Below, piece by piece: positions 36,801-48,800 of a stretch of DNA of 64,000 nucleotides. The DNA lies in the NCBI GenBank assembly GCA_902728285.1, contig CACVBU010001199.1, forward strand, positions 351,844 through 415,843. Direction: 5' to 3'. Positions within the stretch are counted from its first letter, which is position 1; each line of letters starts with the position of its first letter. The notes under the pieces are model-generated. The model saw only the letters and a program-made list of their open reading frames with translations. It was not told the DNA's origin and did not search any database. The stretch comes from Clytia hemisphaerica. Its lineage: Eukaryota > Cnidaria > Hydrozoa > Leptothecata > Clytiidae. Both the position numbers and the translations under genes were made by a program.

Positions 36801-39800
36801 ATCTCCAAAGCTAGATTCTCCTGCGTTGGTATTGATGATCTCGTTCGATACAGCTCTTAATTTTACCATCGTATTTTTGTAGACCTGTAAATGCTGTACA
36901 GAAACAAAAGGTAGGTTCTCCAAACTTTCAAGAGCGGTTTCTAAACAATCATGGAAACCAAAACAAACTGTGAAATTATTTTCCGCAGTATAAATCTCGA
37001 CTTTTTCTTTCCACGTTTCCAATAGCTTTGGAATATCAGATCGGTTCTGGTATCCGTTGATTTCAGAATGCATGGACGAAAGTAGTTTAGACTGACTATC
37101 GTAGATGAGATCAGTATCTTTCGAAGCATTCAAGTCATTTCTTAAGCGAGATAGACTTGTCGATACAGTAGAAGTCAAATCTTGGACACCTTTTCCTTGG
37201 TGTAACAGGTTATCCAGCTCCTTAAATGAATCTTTAATGAAGTCAGTGGTTGTTCTGAAGGTCATGCAAGATTTTTCGGCAATTGTTGAATTTTGTCGTG
37301 CATCCCATGACGTGAATGCAAGGATGTGGTCTTCATCAAGAACATCACCATCAAGAGATCTTCGTTTTCGAGAACTTTCACAAAGAACTGAGTAAAGAAT
37401 CTTTCGAGATGCTGCTTCAATAGAACTTTCAGGGTCATCCAACTGGAAAACGAAAGCAACATCTTGTGTCTTTCCACTGGAGAGTTCTTTCACTTTTGCG
37501 ATGATTTGAATGTTGTCAATGATTGGTAGTTTGTTATTCAACGACAATTTCTCGATCACTAATGGAAGCTGCTGGTTGTTAACGTTGTACTTGTCATAAA
37601 GACATATCTCCTTTCTCAAAATATCTTGTTGATTATCTTGACTTTTGTTGGCTTGTTTTGATTCTTGTTCAGCAACTCGAAGACCGTTGATCGTTCTGTT
37701 CAGTGCATTGATAGCGAAATCTTTATCTTTTCTTGTTCTTTCAGCTTCACTGAAAAGTAAATCAGTTTCATCTTCCAATCGATCTATATTACTAGACAAC
37801 TGTTTGAAGTAAATATGTAGACGTGATCCTTTTCCCAACTTCTCTAATCTCTCTTTTCTTTCTGTCTGACAATCTTTGTTCTTCTTGATGCAAGAATAAT
37901 CGGTCGCTTTGACTGAACATTCTTCCTGTCGACAATTGCATTGTTCAGGATCGCTGAATCCTCCATTGACCAGTATCTCCTGCAAATCGCACTTGGTTTT
38001 TGGGACCTTGGTGGTTACAACTTGCATGGTCCAGTTCTTACAAGGCCACCTGTTGACTGTTTTTTTTGTGATGACTTCGTAAGATTCGTCACACGATGAG
38101 AATAATCCGCCAATAGCTCCAATAATACCTAAAATAAGGGTGAATTATGTTCTTTGATTTATTTCAAAAGAAAAGTTATTGAGTTTCTTTTCTAAACGAG
38201 GTAATCACAAACATGATGTATATACAATTGATATTGAAATGCTAAACAGGGTTCTTATCTCGAACAGGTTTTATGATCCCTCCAGTTATCAATTCCTTAT
38301 AAATTTTCCCCGCACTTGTTCGAGTTATGGAGACTTAACTGTACTAACCTCCAATGATACCACCAAGAACAGACCCGATTCCAGGAATGACCGAACCAAT
38401 CATGGCACCAACGGAAGAACCACGGGCAACGGTACTTAAATATTCAGCCTCTTGTTGTTTACGGTAACCTCGTGTTCGTGGGTCCTCCTCACAGTCTCCT
38501 GAGAATCAAAGAAAAAATGTCATTGAGCGAGGTAAGATCAGTAGCGTGGACGGGGGTGAAAGAACATTTGCTTAAGGAAAACAGACTTAAACAACACATT
38601 AATTAGTAATTATGTTTTTATACCACGAATAGGTAATTGTTTTGTCGTGAAAGTCTCCTGTACCAACTTGAATAAATAGGTCCAAAAACTATGAAAAAGA
38701 TTGTTATCACTACTGGGACAACCCACTATTCGCTGTCTTACAGGCTCCCAACGTGAACTGGAAAGGACAAAAAGATGATACACGATGAGGCTGTAAATTT
38801 TTTTCAATTTTTTGTCCACGCATACGGTCGTTCTCAAATTGACTGGAGCCCCCATTTATCACTATAAGTATGATTGGCTTCTTTGTTTAATCCCTCTACA
38901 ACTAGTTTATCTATGCAGGTAGGGTTGTGTTGGTTGTGTCATGTTTTATGTTATGAATTTTCAAATCGAAAATGAGATCTTTACCTGTATAGATTGGGAT
39001 GAAAAAATATTTGGTTTCTTGGCAAGTGACGTCTGTTTCCACCAGTTGACTGGTTCGGACGGTCTCAATCTTTGTGTTACAATCCCACTGCTTTGTCGGT
39101 ATCTTGACTGGTTTTTGACAGATATCGCATTATATGCATTTATCCTGACATTTCATCAATGAACAAATGGTGGATACGTCTCTCTCGATCAAAAGTAAAC
39201 TTGCATTTTGCTTCAAAAGTGACGAATATCGATTCTGTGCTTTTTGGTAATCAAGTAATTTGGCTTTATAATCACTGTTCTTTTTGTTGAATTCAAGGGT
39301 AGCTTTTTCAGATCTTTCCCTGGCACGTTTGACTTCATCCATTTGGCTCTGGTATTTCTGTTGACTTTCTGATTTTCTTTGCTTAATCAAGTCTAATCTT
39401 GTATTGGTGGTTTCGGAGATCTTTTGGAAAGCTATTGAAGCTCGATCTTGTAAGAGTTTTGTTTCAAGAGTTTGTCTTCCCATTGCACATTGGAAATTTG
39501 TTTTGTTTTGCTCACAGTGAAGCCAGTGGATGGAAATCCTTCAACGGAAATGGTTGAAGAATATGCGAATTTGTCCTGGTCAAAGGAAAACTGAATTGAA
39601 AAGACCTTGTCAAACACTTTGAGATTTCCAGTCAATGTTGCAGTAAAAGTTCCGATGTGTTTGTCAATATTGATCTGAAGGCTATCTTTGTCGGTAAAAT
39701 GAAGACGACTGCTTGCATTAAAAGTCGTCAGGTTTGATTTAATGGTAATATGGTTCTTATTGAAAGGAGAATCGATTTCAATGGAGCCCATGGATGGAAA

Positions 39801-42800
39801 GCAGAGTTGATAAATACATAATCCACCAGAATATTTCATCTGCAACCCATTGACGTCGACGAATTTGATTGGTTCTAACTGAGGGAGGATTTCCAGTTGG
39901 TCTGTTCTTGAGAGTGCTCTTAAAACATTTCTTAATGCCAAGACTAATCTCTGATTGGCGTTTTCGTTTTTGAAATTCTCCACCAAAACGTTGGCAAAGG
40001 ATTTGAAGTTTATGTAAGACTCCTTCACCGGCTGTAATGTATTAATTGCTTCATAGTAGTTTGTCGAATCAAGTCCCATCATTACAAAAGTATTAAAATT
40101 GCCAAGATGCTTGAAATATTCGGTTGTTTTACTACTCCAAATATCAGCTAGCTTTTGATCTAAAGTTGCAAGAAGGTTTCCAACACCTTGACTATTCCGT
40201 TCAGCTCTAGTGAGATATCGTGAGTAAGTTTTTAAAGCGTTTTCATTTGAGATAGATCTAATTTGTCCACCAGTTGCTAACATTGGAACTTCAATAGAAA
40301 GCTTTGATTTCGCTCGTGGGCTGAATCTGATAGCAGCATTTGGTGATTGGAATTTTATTTGATTGACTGATGTTGTTAACTTCAGCGTAGCATCCCTCTT
40401 GCCTGAAATACAAAATATGTAAAGGGATGTATTATCAAAAGAGTTATGAAAAGTTGTTCCCTTCATACAAGGATGATATCTAAATCATTTTAAAGATCAG
40501 AAAAACACGAATAATTTACCTGAAGAAGTTAGGTTGTATTCAGCTTGTGTCGATTTCCCTTCAACAGCTAATGTCTTGCCAAGAAATTTCAAATTGACGT
40601 CAAAATCCAGAGCAATGTTGCCGGAAATTTTATTTTGGGAATCAAACATTCGAGTGAAAAACTAAAATGAAAGAAACATGCAACTGCTTTGACATAGTTA
40701 GTTAAACTTATGATTTTATTGACGCAGCTTTTTAGTGAACAAAGTTCTGTCACACTTGAGGCAGTCGCTTTGTGATGCTTCTTGATATAGCACCAGAAAA
40801 TAAAATTCTTTGGCGTCCATAGGTGACGTGATTAAAGCAGGCAAGAGATTGGGACCAATCATAACTGAAATCGGTCATCTTACCTTATCGGAATCTTCCA
40901 ATGTCATGAATCCTTTTCCTTTGAATCTTCCATCAAAAGATTTCATCTTCATTGAAAAATCAACGAAAAATTCTTCTTTCGTTGGCGAAACACTCATATA
41001 CGAGGATTGTAATTTCTCAAAGATGTGATCTGGTGAAGGACTGGAGATGAAATTCACTGGTGAATCACTGTTGATGTGAAACGAATTCTCTTCGAGGTTT
41101 GCGAAATAACAAATTCTGTTTGTCTTTGACATTTCAAACTTCTTGTCAAGTATTTTGAGAAGAACTGGAGTGTATGGTTGGTAAAGGCTGTGAATTCCCT
41201 TTGATAATCTGTTTTTTCCTTGGCTACCTGTAGCATAACATTTCAGACTGAAGATATCTTCAAGTGTGACAAGTTGACTTGCTAGATTTGCAGAATTGTA
41301 CTCAGGCTCAGAAAAAGTCTTTGCTAATTCGAACCAAGTTGGCATTGATACTGTAAACTTTTTTAAGTAAGCTGCTTGGAAGAAATTATACTTGATTGCG
41401 TATTCAACTTGTTGTGCAAGCTCTGAAGTTGCATTGACACATTGGTAATCAAATATTGAAATTTCCTTCGTTTTGAGGAAACTCTCGATTTCGTCTACAG
41501 GGTTTAAAATTCCTCTCTCTTTTAAAGCGGTCAATGTTACTTTTTCAACCCCAACCATAGAAACGGGCAATACCACAGATTTGGATTGGATCGTTGTAAA
41601 ACCTACAACGTTCTCGCCATTTGAGCACATGGATTTCAAAACCAAAGTATCGGTTAAGTTTCTTTGTATCAATTTTGCGTTATCAATGACGGTGCTAATA
41701 TCCATATCTACCAACAGTGAAGTTTTCTTTGGGAAAACATAAACTTGTTTTGGTTTTGGTGTTTCAAATTCAAAATCGTTTCTTCCTTGAATCACAAATT
41801 CTACTTCAAAAACACCTGTCTTTGATGAAAGGATTTGAAATTTAGCAGAACTTTCTGGCACTTCGATTCTGATTTCAGGAGGATCAAAGGTTAGCTCCAT
41901 TCTCGATTTTGGAACGATGTTCACGAATGCTGTTGGTCTAGCCATAATTTCGATATCTGTGCTCCACTGATTCAGAACAAGTTGTGGAAGGGTTGGAATA
42001 TCAACAATACCGATGTCACATAATTTTCCTTTGGATAAAGTTCCAGAACAATCACAAACAAAAGTGTCGATTGATGTCTCCAGACATTGACCATTGTTTA
42101 AGCATGGATTTGGTTCACAAGGTGTCGATGCTAAAAACATAGTGTGATGCATAATCATACTTTTGTGTCTGAAACATTGTCGGACACAAAAAATAGCACT
42201 ATATCTGAAGGCAAGACTTTTTCGGCAGAACAGTAAGGAGCTGGAAGTGATATTTATTGAAAAATGATGCCCAGAATGAAGTTTTTGAGAGGCTAAAAAC
42301 GGTATTCAAGGTATTTGGTATATAGCAAATAAACTTGAACAGTAATATTTCTTACAATATTTATTCATCAGCGTATGAAAAAAGTTCAAAAAGATTAAAA
42401 AACAACAAAGGTGCTGCTCTTTATGAAATACCTCCAGAAATATGGAAGAGAAAATTTATTTGGCGTGACTAACCTCTACAAATGGAGTCTTTGGCAGTCC
42501 AAGTAGTTTGATTACCCTCCAGAACACATTTTGCAGAAGTAGTTCCATCCAGATAAAATCCTTTTGAACATTTCTTCAAACATGTGAATCCATACTTGGC
42601 AACACACGGTATCATAATAGAACCATGTTCTGGTGCTTCAATCGTTGGACAATCTTTCCCTAAGAAATAGGATAGTGGAAAAATTAAAGATTAACATCAA
42701 ACTCAGAATTATTCATTGCATATTCAATGAAAATCCAATTCCCTAGAAAATCAAATAAAGAGAGCGTCAACTGTATTTATTCGAGTCTGGTGCATTACAT

Positions 42801-45800
42801 GCGATCTAAGTTCTTACTTTGGTATTGAGGTATTAAAAGTATTAAATCAAACTTTGAAAAAAGGATAATTTGTCTATAAACAAATTGAACATCATTTAGT
42901 TTAAAATGTAAAACCTTTTTGCGATGCACTCACTATCTGAGTGTTACAACTAAAAGATCTGCAGCTCACTCTATAGCTTACTTTGACATTGAGGTGCATT
43001 TCCAGACCATTGTGACGAAGGTAAACACGTGCGCTGATCAGAACCAAGAAGATTGAAACCAGAATGACATTCATAAGAGCATGATTGGTCGGTCACATAG
43101 CCTGTACAACTGATATTCCCGTGATTCAATGATGATACCGTCACACATGGTAAGGCTAAGCAAGAAAATAATATCATCGAAATTAGCCTTCAATCACTAC
43201 AGTAGACTCAATGTTTCTTATTACCGCAAGAAAACTCTCAGCATCGTTAAGAAAAGGTCTATGATTCTTGAGGGAAATAGGTCTTCATTACAGGAAAGCG
43301 AGTGGAAGCAATAGGAATATTTAACAAAACACACCTCTGTGTCACAGACCTCACAGGAGCCCCACTGGAAATCTTGACGTGGGAAAAATACGCCATAATT
43401 TTACCCCCACTGGGAGATCGGCTTTTGTTTGAATTTGAAATGCGCTGGAAAAAATTGCAATCCAAAACTATCACCACAACCACAATAGAATTTCTATCCC
43501 TATTAGGATTTCGATAAAGATGGTTTACTGTAGGAAGAAGTTCCACCGGTGCTGTTAGAAACTTTGTCAAAACAAAGTAAATTAACGAAGAAAACTTTTA
43601 CCTTTACACAAAATTTTGTCTCCATTCAAACGATATCCAGGACGGCATGAGCAAGTATATGAACCGATAGTGTTGTGACAATTGTGTCCACATTTATCTG
43701 TTTGTTCTATGCACTCGTTGATGTCTGGTGTAAAGAAATACAAATGCTTCATCAAGTTAACCAGGCAATTAGATTTAATGTGGTAAATTTTCAAATTTCA
43801 GACATCTTAGAATTCTGGCTTAAAAGATATAATGTCAATTATGACCTTTTGGTGCGTTTTCCTGAAAGTTTTTGTTCGTTTTAAAAGAAAAATTGGTCAG
43901 AAGTTCCAAAGTTCCCATTACAGTGCACTTTTGGCTTTCACAGTGTACTCTTTAGGAAGCCTGGAGAACGTACCCTATACTATACCACGGTTAATCGTCC
44001 CTCCCCGGTTAATCGTTGATGATTGTTTTGTTGATGGGCAACAAGAAAGTCCCTTTGGTCACGATTTCTCTTACATTTACCTTCTGTTGAGAACCGTTGT
44101 TTAGAGTAAGATTCAATTTCCCGGACCAAGATTCAACTTTTAAGTGAAAAAATACCAGGACTCCGTGCAATTGAAGTATGAGTTGCGGAATGTTATGCAG
44201 CTTCGTGAGTGAACAAAAGGTACCTGGAGAAAAAACCCTTTCCAATCTCATGCCCGTTATCCAGGATAAAGACATCGGAAAAGTACCGGAGAAGTCAGTG
44301 GAATCTTACAAAAAACAACAGAACTAACTTACCATCACATTTCTTTTTGTCAGCATTGAGACGATAGCCAACGTTGCACGAACAGAAAAAAGATCCAACA
44401 GTGTTTGAACATTTATGTTGACAACCATTTAACTCTTTCTTCGAGCATTCGTTGATGTCTTAAAAAGAAGAATGGAAAGTAATATTGATCTTGCTCTCAC
44501 CGAGCCTGTGATACAGGTGTTTCTAAACATAAGAAGTATTCATAACACAAAACAAATTTACCTCTACAAGTCTTTTTGTCGGACAGCAATTGAAATCCAA
44601 CTTCACAAAAACACTGATAACTGCCGAAAGTATTCTTGCAAATTCCATTGTTGTTGTCACAAGGTTTCTGTTCCGAACATTCGTTAATATCTTTGCAGGT
44701 TTTGCCATCAGATGAAAGTCGAAACCCTCTTCTACAAGAGCATTGGAAGCTCCCTGGCTTATTGGTGCAAATTTGATTACACCCTCCGTTCAGCGTTGAG
44801 CATTCGTTGATATCTGGTGATAAAGCGTATTGTGAAGCTTTAATACAACAATGAGTCCCCAACCTGATAAACCACTAAGGAAAAACCCTTCTCAATCTCA
44901 TCTATTTTCGTTTAGAAGGAGTTTTGGGTTTCCCGGAAATTAGGGGAAAATTGATCAAATAGTGGAATCAGGACTCTCTGAATTTTTCCCTCAAAAACAC
45001 ATAAACTCACGGCATTCATTACCATAATTCATAAACCTACCTTGACAACTCTTTCCATCAGGAAGCAGTTTATATCCTTTATTACAAGCACACGTGAATG
45101 ATCCCATGTTATTCAAACATTTGTGTTGACATCCATTCAATGCTTTGCTGCTGCATTCGTTGATGTCTAAAAGTAAAATAGATGTATAAGTTCATGATTT
45201 TTGTAATCGGTAGTACTGCAAATCTCAGATCTTTTTACAAAGAGATCAACATTTGTTATGCAAATCTGTCAGGCAAGAGAGATTATTGTTTTTTTAGGAA
45301 TTTACAATTCAATCGTCTAAAATACCCAAGCTGCACCAATATTTGACTTGTAAAAGCAACGTTGGTTCTTCAAATGTTCTAACGATATGGCTTCCATATC
45401 ATGGATGTTTTTTTTTTAATTTTTGCAAATTGAGCCACCATCCTCTATTTTGTATATTGTGTGAGAATTTTTTTCGTTTTTACCTTCACAAGTTCGTTGG
45501 TCATAACCCAGTTTGAATCCTTTGTTACAAGAACACTTGAAGCTCCCTGTGGTATCGGTGCATGTAGCTTTGCAATTCTTCGGTTGAGCACATTTGCATG
45601 GTGTTGTCAAACATTCGTTCACATCTTAAAAAGTAAGAAATAAGGTCGTGGTGATGTATTCTCCTGAGAAGGATACTTAGGCAACAATGGGTGCTGGTGC
45701 GGACGGTAAGGGTCGGTCTTTTCACCTTTCAAAGTCTCTCTACGGGTCGGAAAAATCAGAAAACTTTAAATTACTCTCTCTAAGGGTCGGAAAATTCACG

Positions 45801-48800
45801 ATTTTGGGAATTTTTTTTGATTTCAAGAGAAAAAATTGTAAAAAAGTCTCTTTAAGGGTACCACTTTTTTTAAAAATCGAAGAAAATTAAAAAAAAAGTC
45901 TCTCTTAGAGTCGGTTTTTGTAGGTCCCGTCCGCACATACCCCACGTCCGCCAACCGTAGTACCCCCGCCCCTGGGTGTTATGTAGTAACCGCCACTATG
46001 GCGTCAAAGGAAAAAAAGCTTAACACATTCATCCAGTCATTACTGACTTACTGACACACTGACGAGATTTTGGATCATTGTTGATTTTCTTATATCCTGT
46101 TCTACACGAACATGCATAGGTTCCAGGAAGGTTTTTACAAGTTTGGTCGCAAGGTTTCCTCAAACATTCATCAATATCTGTAATAGAAATGATATGGTAA
46201 AATTATAAGATGGTTCTGGTCTGTTAATTGTCGTACTCTCCAAAACAACCTTGTCTCACCAAATTTCGAAAATTTCTAAATCTCCTTCTGAGGGAGATTA
46301 TTGAATGGAAAATTTATCTCTATTAGACATAAGCGTTGGTATTCGTAAGTTTTGAAAATCATTTCTGAATATTTGATAGGTAATGCACAAGAATGAATGA
46401 AAGAGTTTGTCTAAAAAGTAGTGGAATTATCGACCTTTTTCGCATCTGTTTCCATTATAGCCTGATTTACACGTGCAAACACCAGGTCTTGAACAATGTC
46501 CATTTACACAACCAGGATTACAAATCGCTAAAATGAAGAATAAAACAGCTTCTTCATTAAAGGTAGGTAAGATTCCTCATTCATTTGTCTTTCTTTAAAA
46601 GTCTTATGTGCGATAAAACTTACGCAGTTACCTTATCGGGAAAACTTCGTCGGGGAAAAGTGACGAAATTTCGGCCATGTAACGAATATTTTTCCCCGAC
46701 CAAAATTTTCCCCGACCAAAATTTTTCCCCGATAAGGTATTCCGATTAAAAGTCAAATACAAAGATAGTTCGGGCCTCTTTAACTCGAATGTCTCCTAAA
46801 CTTAAACTAGTTTTATGGTTCCTTCAGTTATAAACCTTACTCTAAAGCTCAAAATTTCCTCAACGCGAACAAATCTATAATCCCCGCCCGTGGGTGTTTA
46901 ACTTATCGAGACTCCATTGTATATCAAACGCTATAAGCAAAGTTAAGCTTATAACATATTAAATACCTTAAGATACATATATACAACTCAGGGAGTTTTT
47001 TCGAAGATTTGGCAAAAAAACAGCGAGGATTCTTGATTTAAAAAACTTACGTGTAGGACAGCTATCACCTTGTCTCGCCCATCCAGAGCAGCAGAAGTAT
47101 CGATAACCCTGTTTGTATCGCACTTCAGCAGTTGTGTAATATACCGTAATTTTTCTGGAAGAAAAAATTTACGTTTTTAAAATGAGACACACATGAAGGA
47201 GTAAGAGTCAGTTGTATTGAAGTTTTTTACAAGATGCTCACATAATTGGTTATTTAAAACAATAGAGATGACGCGTTCTTTAGAAAAATATAATAAGGGA
47301 CGAAAATGACGAAAATTCTTGTAAATGTTCAACTTGAGAGTATGCATTGAGTTTTTAAGTTGATTTTTACTTAAATACATTCTGATCGATCTTTTCAGTA
47401 TACCGTAGGGGAAATATAATTTTTGTGAGAGTTCTTCTCGCCATTATTTAGTAATATAAATATAAATTATAAACTTACCTAGAGCGAGTACACCTGCTGG
47501 TACAAGCTCTCAAAACCCTTTTGCAACATGTCCGATAATTCTGATAACCAATCCTCGATTTTCGGACAGACACATAATATAATTGTTTAATGGTAGCTGA
47601 ACAAACATTTGGCCTATGAGAATATGGAAATAGTTATTACCTTGAGCGAGTACACCTGCTTGTGCAAAAGCGTAAAACTCTTCTGCAACATGTCCGGTAA
47701 TTTTGATAGTCAGTTCTCGATTTTCGGACAGACACGTAGTAAGGTTGTTTGATTGTTTCAGCGCAAACATTAGCTCTATAATAAGATTAGTTATCATGCA
47801 TTTAGTATGTGTTAGTGTAGACTTTAAGCCATGAGTTATTTCAAGCAGTTTGTCAGTAAATAATTCATATGCTAGCCTTATAAATACACCCACACACCCA
47901 TACACTCACAAACCCCGGGAATTGCACAATATTATGCTATTTTTCCTATCCCCACTGACTTGAAAAAAAATGAATTTCAAATCTTCAACCATAAAGAATA
48001 TGGGAATATCAATCTCATCGAGTTTCAGTCTGTTTTTTTTATCCCCACTGGCTGAAAGATCCTACCGGGTCTGTGAGAAGGGGGTGTATAAATTGACTCA
48101 ACCTCGACCACTCGTTTTACAAACACTCAACATGCAGATTTGACGATGAAACACGAGGGAAACATGCACTTTCTTGCGTTAATCATTAAATGTTATTTAA
48201 TTCGCTAAACGTTGTCAAAATATGTTCCAAAAGTTTTAAAATCAAACTGAAAATAGCTTAAAAATTGACCTAATTTTGAGTCCTTACTTACTAAAAAGTT
48301 TTTTTCTTCTAAAAAAGTGAAAAAAAAACGACAATAAATCTTATCGAAGTTTTTTATTTTTCTAAAAAAGCAATGCATTGTGGGATTGTTTTGGGAGTAT
48401 TAAAATAAAAATCTCTTAGGAATTCCTCGAGGAAATCCTATTGTGATACTTCCGAAACAATCCCACAATGCATCACTTTTTTAGAAAAATCAAAAACTCC
48501 GATAAGATCTATTGTTTCTAGTCACATTTTACAATTCTTGCGTTTCTTATTTGCAGAAGGATTCGCAAGTTTTTGGGGGAGTATTTACTTGATAACAAGA
48601 AAATGCAATTGTTGGCTTTTTTGATAATCTCAAATTTCATAAGGGAAGTAGCATTCTCAAAACAATCTTGAACGATAGCTAATAAAGCAAGGAAGAAAAT
48701 ATCGAATATCAAAATGTATCGTTCAAGGTAGGGAAATGATTGTGTTCACACAGAATCTCTACTAACGCACCGTGAGCTATGGGTCTCATGGGCCTTCTTA

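Noticed and set aside
47510..47905. A 131-codon minus-strand protein with repeated CLSENRE motifs
   Set aside because: This is the wrong frame of the two EMI exons; the repetition reflects exon duplication.
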